Source: Spiribacter halobius
GTDB lineage: Bacteria; Pseudomonadota; Gammaproteobacteria; Nitrococcales; Nitrococcaceae
NCBI RefSeq assembly: GCF_020883455.1
Contig: NZ_CP086615.1
Location: 682,001 to 746,000 of the forward strand
Reading direction: 5' to 3'
DNA length: 64,000 nt
The position numbers were made by a program, and so were the translations under genes. The notes beneath the pieces are model-generated. The model was not told the origin of the DNA. It ran no database searches and was given only the letters and a program-made list of their open reading frames with translations. Shown here in pieces: positions 33,056-41,335 of the stretch; position 1 is the first letter of the stretch, and every line of letters begins with the position of its first letter.

Positions 33056-33610
33056 ATGAGTCGACTGCTCGAGCGTGAACGCAGCGAGCTGCTGGTCGTG
33101 GACGTGCAGGAGCGGCTGCTGCCCGTGATGAGCGACCCCGACGGCGTGCGGGATGCCGTGGCCTGGCTGCTGCGGCTTGCCGCCGAGCTGTCGGTGCCGG
33201 TGACGGTCTCTGAGCAGTACCCGCGTGGGCTCGGGCATACCGACCCGGCGCTCAAGGCAGCGCTGGCGCCGGACGCGCGGGTGCTCGAGAAGGAGCACTT
33301 CTCCTGTGCCGCCGAGCCGTCCCTGCGCCAGGCCCTGGCCGAGACCGGCCGGGATTGCTTCGTCATCGCCGGTATCGAGGCCCACGTGTGCGTGTTGCAG
33401 ACGGCCATCGGTCTGGGTGAGGCGGGCTACCAGGTTGCGGTGGTGGCGGATGCCGTGGGCTCAAGGCGCAGCGGCGACCGGGAGCTGGCGCTGGCACGGC
33501 TGAGAGAGGCCGGCGTGGACGTGGTGAGCCGGGAGATGGTGGCCTTCGAGTGGCTGCACCGGGCCGGTACCGAGAGCTTCCGTCGGGTCAGCCGGGCACT
33601 GCTGCGCTAA
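33056..33610 (+). CDS. Isochorismatase-like cysteine hydrolase
   Basis: The 184-residue protein has the triad of the family: Asp in LLVVDVQERL, Lys in VLEKEHFSC and Cys in GIEAHVCVLQTAIGL. Relatives hydrolyse isochorismate, nicotinamide or other amides; the sequence is nearest the small group often called YcaC-like or ISOC1-like hydrolases, with unknown substrate. The ATG at 33056 has AGGAG eight bases upstream. The CBS gene overlaps its stop (TAATG). Confidence 0.82.
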   Translation: MSRLLERERSELLVVDVQERLLPVMSDPDGVRDAVAWLLRLAAELSVPVTVSEQYPRGLGHTDPALKAALAPDARVLEKEHFSCAAEPSLRQALAETGRDCFVIAGIEAHVCVLQTAIGLGEAGYQVAVVADAVGSRRSGDRELALARLREAGVDVVSREMVAFEWLHRAGTESFRRVSRALLR

Positions 33611-34017
33611 TGGGGCACATCGCAGAGGTCATGACCCGCCGGCCGGTGGCGCTGGCGCCGGACGATACGGTGGAGACCGCCTACCGCCTGTTCGAGCGCG
33701 AGCACTTCCACCATCTGCCGGTGGTCGACGGGCAGAGACTGGTGGGGGTCGTGAGCGACCGCGACGTGCTGCGGGCCGTCAGCCCGTTCCTCGAAACGGG
33801 CTCCGAGCGCGACCGCGACCGCTATACGCTGCGTCGCGCGCTGCATATGGTGATGACACGCAAAGTGATCACGGCCTCGCCGCAGGATACGCTGGCCGCC
33901 GCCGCGGATCGGATGATCGTGGCACGGGTGGGCTGTCTGCCGGTCTGCGAGGCTGAGCGGCTGGTGGGGATCGTCACCCGCAGCGATCTGCTGAAGGTGC
34001 TGGTGGCGGGGCGGTGA
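33610..34017 (+). CDS. Two-CBS-domain protein
   Basis: The 135-residue protein consists almost only of two CBS motifs: EVMTRRPVALAPDDTVETA with HHLPVVDGQRLVGVVSDRDVL, and MTRKVITASPQDTLAAAA with GCLPVCEAERLVGIVTRSDLL. Such stand-alone pairs bind adenosyl nucleotides and regulate partner proteins. It overlaps the preceding hydrolase gene by one base, suggesting the two work together, though how is unknown. Confidence 0.86.
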   Translation: MGHIAEVMTRRPVALAPDDTVETAYRLFEREHFHHLPVVDGQRLVGVVSDRDVLRAVSPFLETGSERDRDRYTLRRALHMVMTRKVITASPQDTLAAAADRMIVARVGCLPVCEAERLVGIVTRSDLLKVLVAGR

Positions 34018-34021
34018 CGGT

Positions 34022-34055
34022 GGTGCGGGTGCCGGCGGTGGCCGGCACCCGCACC
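34022..34055. terminator. Perfect 15-bp hairpin between convergent genes
   Basis: GGTGCGGGTGCCGGC pairs with GCCGGCACCCGCACC around the loop GGTG. It lies between the convergent CBS and slyD-like genes and could end transcription from both sides, although no T-run is present. Confidence 0.6.
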
Positions 34056-34066
34056 GGGGAGCCGGG

Positions 34067-34546
34067 CTAGCCCTGCGTCTCGCCGTCGTGCACGTGGCCG
34101 TGCTCGAGCTCCTCCTCCGAAGCCTCGCGCACGTCGGCCACCTTGACCTCGAAATTGAGCGTCTGCCCCGCCAGTGGATGGTTGGCATCCACGGTCACGG
34201 TGTCGCCGCTCACCGCGGCCACGGTGACCACCTGGGCGCCGGCCTGGGTCTGGGCCTGGAAGCGCATGCCCGCCTCGACCTTGTCCACGCCCTGGAACAT
34301 GCTGAGCGGAACGTCCTGCTGCAGGCGGTCGTCACGCTCGCCGTAGGCCTCTTCCGGCGGAATGGTGACTTCCACGTCCTCGCCGGGCGCCTTGCCTTCC
34401 AGCGCCTTTTCCAGACCGGGGATGATGTTGCCGGCGCCGTGCAGGTACTGCAGCGGCTGGCCCTCGGGGGAGGCGTCCAGCACCTCGCCGTCGGTGTCGC
34501 GCAGCGTGTAGTCGATGGCGACCACCGCGTTCTTGGCAATCTGCAT
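34067..34546 (-). CDS. slyD: SlyD-like FKBP peptidyl-prolyl isomerase
   Basis: The 159-residue cytoplasmic protein has the FKBP core split by an IF chaperone insertion: VVAIDYTLRDTDGEVLD, then GAGNIIPGLEKALEGKAPGE, PPEEAYGERDD and NHPLAGQTLNFEVKV. The C-terminus is short and has a mild His cluster (HGHVHDGE) rather than the long metal-binding tail of E. coli SlyD. It folds or isomerises proline-containing proteins. Confidence 0.87.
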   Translation of the reverse strand: MQIAKNAVVAIDYTLRDTDGEVLDASPEGQPLQYLHGAGNIIPGLEKALEGKAPGEDVEVTIPPEEAYGERDDRLQQDVPLSMFQGVDKVEAGMRFQAQTQAGAQVVTVAAVSGDTVTVDANHPLAGQTLNFEVKVADVREASEEELEHGHVHDGETQG

Positions 34547-34631
34547 GCTGACCTCAAACCGGGAAATGAATTGATCGAGCAGTTTAACCCCCGCCTCGGG
34601 TCACGACCAACACCGCTGCCGATTCCGTCCG

Positions 34632-34982
34632 TCAGCCGGAGACCGCCAGGCGGTAGCGCTCGGCGAGCTCCGCGATGCGGTCGCGCAGGTTGTCATCCAC
34701 CTTCAGGAACTGGAGCCCGGCATGGTGGAACACCGCGTTACGCCCCTTTCGGCTCCAGACGCAGCGGCCGTCGACGTCGATGTAGGCATCGCCTTCGATC
34801 GGCTCGGCGGCCTCGATGCGTAGCGCGAGGGTCTGTCCCTCCTCGAGCGGCGCGTCCGTCTGGATCATGCCGCCGTCGATGGTGATGTCCGTGAGGTAGC
34901 CGATGAGATTGCCGCTGCTGCGGTCGATGACCGGCATGTAGTGGTCCACGACCTCTCTGTGACGGCGCCTTGCGTCCTTCAT
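34632..34982 (-). CDS. PilZ domain protein
   Basis: The 116-residue protein begins MKDARRRHREVVDHYMPVID, ending in a short linker before GNLIGYLTDITIDGGMI, which fits the PilZ pattern (Arg-rich start, then Asp/Asn-x-Ser/Thr-x-x-Gly). PilZ domains bind cyclic di-GMP. The ATG at 34982 is preceded by GGGAGAGG, and a longer in-frame start is less likely. It is divergent from a second PilZ gene, and an EAL phosphodiesterase lies 5 kb away. Confidence 0.75.
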   Translation of the reverse strand: MKDARRRHREVVDHYMPVIDRSSGNLIGYLTDITIDGGMIQTDAPLEEGQTLALRIEAAEPIEGDAYIDVDGRCVWSRKGRNAVFHHAGLQFLKVDDNLRDRIAELAERYRLAVSG

Positions 34983-35233
34983 TGCCTCTCCCGCCAGCTC
35001 AGGTACCCAACGTCTCGACCGTAACAACGCCCCCAGAGGCGCGCCGTTACTGCATCTCGTGCTTGCTCGGACACTATGGTCGGCCGTCCGGGGTTTGTCC
35101 ATATCGGCCACCGTCCGGCGGCAGGGCGCTCGTCGCCGTCGCCCTGCGGTTATGCTCTGGGAGGCGGGTGGAGCCCCGCGGTCGCGAACCGGCGGCCGCG
35201 TGACGCGGGGCGCCCGGCACGGGGGGCGGAGCG

Positions 35234-35557
35234 GTGACGGAGCGAAGGCGGCGGGCGCGGACGGCCCCGGATGCGGTGGTCGAGGTGCGGCGGCGTCCTG
35301 GCGGCGAGCCGCTCGGACGCATCATCAATCTCTCGCGCCATGGTTTTCTCACCCTCGGTCCGGCGGCGGTAACCCCCCATCAACGCCTGGCCTTGTGGCT
35401 GGAGCTCGGGCCCGGAGAGGGGGAGCCCATTGCCCTGGTGGCCGAGGCGGTGTGGTGCCGGCCCTCTACGCATTCCTCCGAATACGGCGCCGGCTTCCGG
35501 ATCTGCGAGATCGACGAGGCCGACGCGGAGCGGATCGAGCGGGCGGTGGGGGGTTAA
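35234..35557 (+). CDS. Second PilZ domain protein
   Basis: The 107-residue protein starts at a GTG preceded by GGGGGGCGG. It has the PilZ pattern RRRRARTAPDAVVEV with GRIINLSRHGFLTLGPA, then AVWCRPSTHSSEYGAGFRIC. It is a probable cyclic di-GMP receptor, partner unknown. The TAA stop overlaps the first arm of a 15-bp palindrome. Confidence 0.75.
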   Translation: MTERRRRARTAPDAVVEVRRRPGGEPLGRIINLSRHGFLTLGPAAVTPHQRLALWLELGPGEGEPIALVAEAVWCRPSTHSSEYGAGFRICEIDEADAERIERAVGG

Positions 35558-35585
35558 GGAAGCGCTGATCGATCAGCGCTTCCTT
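35556..35585 (+). terminator. Palindromic hairpin at the PilZ stop codon
   Basis: AAGGAAGCGCTGATC pairs perfectly with GATCAGCGCTTCCTT with no unpaired loop in the DNA. The TAA stop (35555-35557) overlaps the first arm. Confidence 0.6.
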
Positions 35586-35596
35586 CAGCGCCCTTC

Positions 35597-35763
35597 GGGC
35601 GAGTTTCGGGTTTCAGGTTCAAGGTTTAAAGTTCGGCTCATCGCGCGCCTGGCCCGTCGTGACCAGCGGGCTGCTCGAGTGAGGCTGCAGCGCCGGCAGT
35701 TGACGAGAAGTTGCCTCGAGTCCCGGCATCGGATGGTCCGGACCTTAAACCCGAAACTCGCCC
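35597..35763. repeat. Degenerate heptamer-type inverted repeat B3
   Basis: GGGCGAGTTTCGGGTTT at 35597-35613 pairs perfectly with AAACCCGAAACTCGCCC at 35747-35763. Next to the left arm are degenerate heptamers (GGTTCAAGGTTTAAAGTTC). This resembles the other heptamer arrays but is more decayed. Confidence 0.6.
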
Positions 35764-35831
35764 AGAGCGTAGCCTTGAGCACACGCACCACAGCAATCCC
35801 CGGGACCCGACCTACCGACCACGCCCGCGGC

Positions 35832-36665
35832 ATGACCATCGCCTTCTGCGGCGTGCTCGCGATCAGCTTCGATGCGCTGCTGGTGCGGCTCGCCGACGCC
35901 GGGCAGTGGGAGGTCGTGTTCTGGCGCGGCTGGCTCATCTTCGCCGCGCTCGCCGTGGTTTCCGTGGTGCGCGGCGAGGCCGTCTCGCTGCCGGCGAGCC
36001 GCCGTGGCCGGCTCGCCATCGCCGTGGCGGTGCTGCTGATGGGGGGCAATACGGCGCTGTTCGTGCTCTCGGTGTCCAATACCGCGGCGGCCAATACGGT
36101 GGTGATCCTCGCCGCGGCACCTTTCTTTGCGGCGCTGTTCTCCTGGCTTCTGCTGCGGGAGGCGGTGCGGCGGCGCACCTGGATCGCCATCGTCGCGGCC
36201 ATGACCGGGGTGGTGGTCGTCTGCGCCGGGGGGCTGCAGGTCGGCACCTGGCTCGGCGATTTCTACGCGGTCCTGCTCGCCATCTGCCTCGGCGGTGCGC
36301 TGACCCTGCTGCGGCGCTACCCCGGGGTGGGGCGCATCCCGGTGGTCTGCGCCAGTGGGGCGGTGGCGGGACTGCTTGCCTGGCCCTTTGCCGAGCCGCT
36401 GGGGCTCGGGCTGCAGAGCTATGCCGCCCTCGGCGTCATGGGTCTGCTGCAGATGCCGCTCGCCATGGTGCTGATGGCCACCGCCACCCGCTACCTGCCC
36501 TCGCCGGAGGTCAGCCTGTTCCTGCTGCTGGAGACGGTGCTCGGGCCGGTCTGGGTGTGGCTCGTCCTGGACGAGGGTATCCCGCTGCTGACTCTCTACG
36601 GTGGCGCCGTGGTCCTCGCGACCGTTGCCATCCATTCCTGGCTGGCTTTGCGGGATGAGGCCTGA
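35832..36665 (+). CDS. EamA/DMT family permease
   Basis: The 277-residue inner-membrane protein has ten predicted helices in two EamA halves (GVLAISFDALLVRLADAG opens the first). Members export metabolites such as amino acids or nucleotides; the substrate is unknown. The ATG at 35832 is the most likely start. A TTG 57 bases upstream is possible but would add a hydrophilic lead. The conserved block ISFDALLVRLADAGQWEVVF is common in this subgroup. Confidence 0.82.
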   Translation: MTIAFCGVLAISFDALLVRLADAGQWEVVFWRGWLIFAALAVVSVVRGEAVSLPASRRGRLAIAVAVLLMGGNTALFVLSVSNTAAANTVVILAAAPFFAALFSWLLLREAVRRRTWIAIVAAMTGVVVVCAGGLQVGTWLGDFYAVLLAICLGGALTLLRRYPGVGRIPVVCASGAVAGLLAWPFAEPLGLGLQSYAALGVMGLLQMPLAMVLMATATRYLPSPEVSLFLLLETVLGPVWVWLVLDEGIPLLTLYGGAVVLATVAIHSWLALRDEA

Positions 36666-36730
36666 CCCGGCTCAGCGTTTTGTGAAGCGAATCGCAGTCC
36701 TTCGCCGGCACCCTGGGTAGCGTTCCAGTC

Positions 36731-36809
36731 GACCGCCGACGGCGGTCAGACGATGCAACCGTTGCTGCGAGTAGCTTTTGGCCCGGTCAATCGACCGGGC
36801 CTTCCTTTT
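36731..36809 (+). terminator. Two stem-loops, the second a rho-independent terminator
   Basis: GACCGCC / GGCGGTC (36731-36747) is followed by GGCCCGGTC / GACCGGGCC (36780-36801, loop AATC) and the T-rich TTCCTTTT. This ends the EamA transcript. The 65 bases after the gene could instead be the 5' part of a small RNA. No other gene was found in the 277-base gap. Confidence 0.7.
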
Positions 36810-36826
36810 GGCGCGCTGCGCGCGCC

Positions 36827-36925
36827 AGTTCAAAGTTGCAAGTTCAAGGTTCAAAGTAACGGGCAGCCCGGCGGATAACGGCGCCGCCCGATCCGCCTTT
36901 GAACTTTGAACCTTGGACTTTGAAC
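36827..36925. repeat. Inverted TTTGAAC heptamer arrays B4
   Basis: Heptamers AGTTCAA at 36827-36857 face TTTGAAC units at 36898-36925. The left array abuts a GGCGCGC / GCGCGCC hairpin (36810-36826). ACGGGCAGCC inside the loop is the reverse complement of GGCTGCCCGT just upstream of the ptrB start. Confidence 0.7.
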
Positions 36926-36942
36926 GCAACCGAAGGCTGCCC

Positions 36943-39033
36943 GTGAACGATTCGCACGCACCGACCCCTCCGCTCGCCCCTCGTCGCCCCATCGTCTCCG
37001 AACACCACGGCCACCGGCGCGAGGACCCCTATGCCTGGCTTCGGGACGCGGGCTGGCGGGAGGCGATGCGGGATCCGCAGCAGCTTGATCCCGCGATTCG
37101 CGCCTACCTGGAGGCCGAGAACCGCTACACCGACGCGATGATGGCGCCCACGGGGCCCCTGCAGGAGCGCCTCTACACGGAGCTGCGCGGGCGGATCCGG
37201 GAGGACGACAGCAGCGTGCCGGCGCCGGATGGCCCGTGGGCGTACTACACGCGCTACCGGGAGGGCGGGCAGCATCCGGTGCTCTGCCGGCGGCCGCGGG
37301 ATGGTGGGGTGGAGACCGTGCTGCTGGACGGCGACGCCGAGGCCGAGGGCAGCGAGTACTTCCGGCTCGGCGGTGCCGACCACAGCCCCGATCACCGGTT
37401 TCTGGCCTACGCCGTCGATCGCACCGGGGCCGAGGCCTACAGCCTCTGCTTCCGGGACCTGGCGAGCGGCGCGGACCTGGCGGAGCGTATCGACAATGCC
37501 CGCGGGGATACCGCCTGGGCCAGTGACGGGCGCAGCCTGATCTATACCGTGCTCGACGACGAGCACCGCCCGCGCTGGGTCTACCGTCACCGCCTCGGCG
37601 ACGATCCGGCGCGGGACGTGCTGGTCTACGAGGAGGCGGATCCGGGCTTCTTCCTCGGCGTCGATCGCACCGAGAGCGGACGCTTTCTGCTCATCGACAG
37701 CCACGACCACACCACCTCCGAGGTGCGCTACCTGCCGGCCTCCAACATCGCGGCCGAGCCGCGCCTGATCGCGCCCCGGGAGCGGGACGTGGAGTACGAA
37801 GTCAGCGACCACGGCGAGCGCTGGCTGATCCTCACCAACGCCGGCGGCGCCGAGGACTTCCGGCTCTGCGAGGCGTCACTGGAGACCCCCGGCCGGGCGC
37901 ACTGGCGGGATCTGGTCGCCCATCGCCCCGGCTGCCTGATCGAGGGTTTCCTGGTGTTCCGGGACTGGCTGGTACGCCAGGAGCTGGAGGACGCCGAGAC
38001 CCGCCTGGTGGTGCGCCACCTGGCCGACGGCGATGAGCACGTCATTGCCCAGGACGAGCCCTGCCTCAGCCTCGGCATCGTACCCGGCTACGAGTACGCC
38101 ACCGACACCCTGCGCTTTGCCTACAGCAGCTTCACCACGCCGGCGCGGGTGTATGACTACGACATGGCGAGCCGTCAGCGGACCCTGCGCAAGGAGCAGG
38201 AGATCCCCTCGGGGCACGATCCGTCGGCCTACGTCAGCCGCCGGCTCGCCGCCACGGCCCCGGACGGGGAGCGGGTGCCGATCTCGCTGTTCCACCGCCG
38301 CGACCTCGCACCCGGCCCGGAGACGCCGCTGCTGCTCTACGGCTACGGCGCTTACGGCATGAGCGACCTGCCGGCATTCAGCCCGCATCGCCTGTCGCTG
38401 GTGGATCGGGGGTTCGTGTACGCCATCGCCCACGTGCGCGGCGGCAAGGAGCGCGGCTATCGCTGGTACCGGGACGGCAAGCTGCGACGGAAGATGAACA
38501 CCTTCACCGACACCGTCGCCTGTGCCGAGGCGCTGGTGGCCGAGGGCTACAGCAGCGCGGGGCGGCTTGCCCTGCACGGCGGCAGCGCCGGCGGGCTGCT
38601 GGTGGGGGCGGTGCTCAACCGGCGCCCGGAGCTGTTCCATGCGGCTGTGGCGGACGTGCCGTTCGTGGACGTGCTCAACACCATGCTCGACCCGAGCCTG
38701 CCGCTGACGCCGCCGGAGTGGCCGGAGTGGGGCAATCCCATCGAGGATGCCGACGCCTACTTCGATATCCTCGCCTACTCGCCCTACGACAACGTCGCGC
38801 CGCGGCCCTACCCGCACCTGCTGGTCACCGCCGGGGTCTCGGATCCGCGGGTCACTTACTGGGAGCCGGCGAAGTGGGTGGCACGGCTGCGGGCAGAGGG
38901 CGAGCCCCCCGGCCGGCTGCTGCTGCGCACCAACATGAGCGCCGGCCACGGTGGCCCCGGCGGACGCTTCCAGTATCTCGAGGAAGTGGCCTTCCGCTAC
39001 GCCTTCCTGCTTCAGGCCTACGGGCTCGAGTGA
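36943..39033 (+). CDS. ptrB: Oligopeptidase B-like S9 peptidase
   Basis: The enzyme cleaves short peptides, typically after Arg or Lys. The 696-residue protein has an N-terminal beta-propeller (from EHHGHRREDPYAWLRD) and a C-terminal alpha/beta hydrolase. The catalytic Ser is in LHGGSAGGLLVG near residue 545, Asp is expected near VSDPRVTYWEPAKW and His is in NMSAGHGGPGGR. The GTG at 36943 is the best start; a heptamer repeat array lies immediately before it. Confidence 0.9.
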   Translation: MNDSHAPTPPLAPRRPIVSEHHGHRREDPYAWLRDAGWREAMRDPQQLDPAIRAYLEAENRYTDAMMAPTGPLQERLYTELRGRIREDDSSVPAPDGPWAYYTRYREGGQHPVLCRRPRDGGVETVLLDGDAEAEGSEYFRLGGADHSPDHRFLAYAVDRTGAEAYSLCFRDLASGADLAERIDNARGDTAWASDGRSLIYTVLDDEHRPRWVYRHRLGDDPARDVLVYEEADPGFFLGVDRTESGRFLLIDSHDHTTSEVRYLPASNIAAEPRLIAPRERDVEYEVSDHGERWLILTNAGGAEDFRLCEASLETPGRAHWRDLVAHRPGCLIEGFLVFRDWLVRQELEDAETRLVVRHLADGDEHVIAQDEPCLSLGIVPGYEYATDTLRFAYSSFTTPARVYDYDMASRQRTLRKEQEIPSGHDPSAYVSRRLAATAPDGERVPISLFHRRDLAPGPETPLLLYGYGAYGMSDLPAFSPHRLSLVDRGFVYAIAHVRGGKERGYRWYRDGKLRRKMNTFTDTVACAEALVAEGYSSAGRLALHGGSAGGLLVGAVLNRRPELFHAAVADVPFVDVLNTMLDPSLPLTPPEWPEWGNPIEDADAYFDILAYSPYDNVAPRPYPHLLVTAGVSDPRVTYWEPAKWVARLRAEGEPPGRLLLRTNMSAGHGGPGGRFQYLEEVAFRYAFLLQAYGLE

Positions 39034-39169
39034 GGCGCGCGCCGGCCGTCGGCGCGTCGGCTTGGGCGGGGTGCTGCAACCTGGGCCGCCGCCCGCGGTC
39101 TCAGCCCGCGGGCCAGGGCGTTGGCCCGCGGGTGAGGCAAACGGGGCGATGGTGCAGGAAAGATCACTG

Positions 39170-40072
39170 ATGGCGTCCGGGCTTGGCAAGGCAACAGCCC
39201 TGTGGCGCGGCCTGCGGCTCTCGGCGCTGGCGGCGACCTCGCTGCTGCTCGGCGGGTGCTCGGGTACGGCGGTGCTCAATGCGCTGACGCCCGAGTCCGG
39301 CTATCAGCGCCATGTTGGCCTGGATTACGGCGCCCATGAGCGCCAGCGCCTCGATCTGTATGTGCCGGAGGGGGCGGCGGATGCACCCGTGGTGGTTTTC
39401 TTCTATGGCGGGCGCTGGCAGGAGGGCGAGCGTGCGGATTACCGCTTCGCTGCCCAGGCGCTGGCGAGCCGTGGCTACGTGGTCGCCGTGCCGGACTACC
39501 GCCTCTACCCGGAGGTGCGCTTCCCCGCCTTTGTCGAGGACGCCGCCGCGGCGGTGGCCTGGATTCACGCACGGGCGGCGGACTATGGCGGCGATCCGGG
39601 GCGACTGGTGCTCGCCGGGCACTCGGCGGGTGCTCACATTGCCGCCCTGCTGGCGCTGGATCCGCAGTATCTGGAGTCGGCCGGGCCCGGGCGCGGCGTG
39701 GTCCGCGCCTTCATCGGTCTCGCCGGGCCGTACGACTTCCTGCCCCTGCGCGCCGAGGATCTCAAGATCATCTTCGGCCCGTCCGCCGAGCGCCCGCGCA
39801 GCCAGCCGATCAACCACGTCGACCCGCAGGCCCCGCCGATGCTCCTGCTGCACGGCCGCGATGATCGCCTGGTGGAGCCCGGCAACAGTCGCCGTCTGGC
39901 GCAGGCAGTGACGGAGGCGGGCGGCAGCGCGCGGCTGCGCCTGTTCGACAACCGCGGCCACGTCAGCCTGGTGGCGAGCCTGGCGCGGCCGTTGCGCTTT
40001 CACACCCCGGTGCTGGAGGCGATGGGCCGCTTCATCGATGGGCTGGAGGCGCCTGAACGGGAACGGCTTTGA
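39170..40072 (+). CDS. Lipoprotein alpha/beta hydrolase (esterase-like)
   Basis: The 300-residue protein has a lipoprotein signal ending LLLGGC (Cys near residue 30). The hydrolase has HGxxW-like VVVFFYGGRWQEGER (oxyanion), the nucleophile in LAGHSAGAHIAALLAL, Asp in LLLHGRDDRLVEP and His in FDNRGHVSLV. It resembles feruloyl esterase or BD-FAE type lipase/esterases. The ATG at 39170 follows AGGAAAG; an ATG 21 bases upstream is weaker. It would act in the envelope. Confidence 0.78.
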   Translation: MASGLGKATALWRGLRLSALAATSLLLGGCSGTAVLNALTPESGYQRHVGLDYGAHERQRLDLYVPEGAADAPVVVFFYGGRWQEGERADYRFAAQALASRGYVVAVPDYRLYPEVRFPAFVEDAAAAVAWIHARAADYGGDPGRLVLAGHSAGAHIAALLALDPQYLESAGPGRGVVRAFIGLAGPYDFLPLRAEDLKIIFGPSAERPRSQPINHVDPQAPPMLLLHGRDDRLVEPGNSRRLAQAVTEAGGSARLRLFDNRGHVSLVASLARPLRFHTPVLEAMGRFIDGLEAPERERL

Positions 40073-40150
40073 TACCCGCCGTCCCTCTGCTCTAATGCCC
40101 GCGGGGATCGCTGTTTCCCGAGGGGACTAGGCTAGAGCAAGGAGCGGCGC

Positions 40151-41335
40151 ATGGAGCGCGACATCTGGCGGGGCCAGGTCTACGCCGTGGTCGACGATGA
40201 CGCCGAGGTGCGGCAGACCCTCGGTCTGCAGCTGCGGCGCCTGGGCGCGGAGGTCGCGGTCTACGACGGCCCGCAGGCGCTGCTCTCCGAGCTGGAGACG
40301 GTCCGCCCGCGGGCGGTGGTCATCGATCTGATGCTCGGCCGCCACGACGGCATTCAGGTCCTGCGCCAGCTCGCGGACCGTGACTATCCCGGCTACGTGC
40401 TGCTGCTGAGCGGCATGGAGCCGAAGATTATCCGCATCGCCATGCGCGTGGGCCAGACGCTCGGCCTGCGCATGCTGCCGCCGCTTGCGAAACCCTACCG
40501 TGCCGCCGCGCTGCAGGAGCACCTCTCCAGCGCCGCCTCGGAGCCGGTGCTGAGCACGGAGGGGCAGGGCAGCGCCGCGGTCAGTCTCGCCGAGATCGAT
40601 CTCGCGCTCGACGAGGGCGAGTTCGTGCTGCACTACCAGCCCGAATACGATCTCAACAGCGGCACCTTCAAGGCCGTCGAGGCGCTGGTGCGGTGGCAGA
40701 ACAGGCGCCGGGGGCTGCTCATGCCGGGGCAGTTCCTGCACGCCTTCTCGCCACGGCAGATGAGCAACCTGAGCTGGCTGGTGGTGCAGCAGGCGATACG
40801 CGACGCCGAGCGCTGGCGCACCGCCGGACGGCCGCTGAGCGTCGCCGTCAACGTCGGCGCAGACCAGGTCATGGACCCGATCCTGTTCGGCCTGCTCGCG
40901 GACCGGCGACGCGCCGACAGCGAGACCGCGCCGCTGGTCCTCGAGATCACCGAGACCGAATCCATGGACGACGAGCTGCTGGGCGGCGAGCTCGCCGCCC
41001 GCTTGCGGCTGCATGGCGTGGAGATCGCCGTGGACGACTTCGGCGTCGGCTTCTCGTCCCTGGCGCGGCTGCAGTCGCTGCCCATCAGCGAGCTCAAGAT
41101 CGACCGCAGCTTCGTGCGTGCCGCCAACGAGGAGCCGGCCGATGCCGCCATCCTGCGCTCGGTGGCCGCCCTCGGCCGCAGCCTCGGCATCCGGGTGGTG
41201 GCGGAGGGCGTCGAGAACCTGGCCCTGCTGCCCCTGCTGCGGGACTGCGGCTGCCATCTGGCCCAGGGCTATGCGCTGGCGCGGCCCATGCCCGCGGCCG
41301 ACATCCTGGCCCTGCCGGAGCACTTGCCTTCGTGA
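40151..41335 (+). CDS. REC-EAL cyclic di-GMP phosphodiesterase
   Basis: The 394-residue protein has a receiver domain (residues 8-128; acidic pocket VVDDDAE, phospho-acceptor Asp in AVVIDLMLG, Lys in LAKPYRAA) joined to an EAL domain (residues 145-390). The EAL domain keeps EALVRW near residue 176, DDFGVGFSSL, KIDRS and AEGVE, so it should hydrolyse c-di-GMP. The downstream hybrid kinase overlaps its stop by four bases and is the obvious phosphodonor. Confidence 0.9.
   Translation: MERDIWRGQVYAVVDDDAEVRQTLGLQLRRLGAEVAVYDGPQALLSELETVRPRAVVIDLMLGRHDGIQVLRQLADRDYPGYVLLLSGMEPKIIRIAMRVGQTLGLRMLPPLAKPYRAAALQEHLSSAASEPVLSTEGQGSAAVSLAEIDLALDEGEFVLHYQPEYDLNSGTFKAVEALVRWQNRRRGLLMPGQFLHAFSPRQMSNLSWLVVQQAIRDAERWRTAGRPLSVAVNVGADQVMDPILFGLLADRRRADSETAPLVLEITETESMDDELLGGELAARLRLHGVEIAVDDFGVGFSSLARLQSLPISELKIDRSFVRAANEEPADAAILRSVAALGRSLGIRVVAEGVENLALLPLLRDCGCHLAQGYALARPMPAADILALPEHLPS

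Noticed and set aside
36666-36810. tRNA or other known stable RNA
   Set aside because: The two hairpins do not form a cloverleaf and no T-arm motif was found; kept only as a terminator or small RNA candidate.
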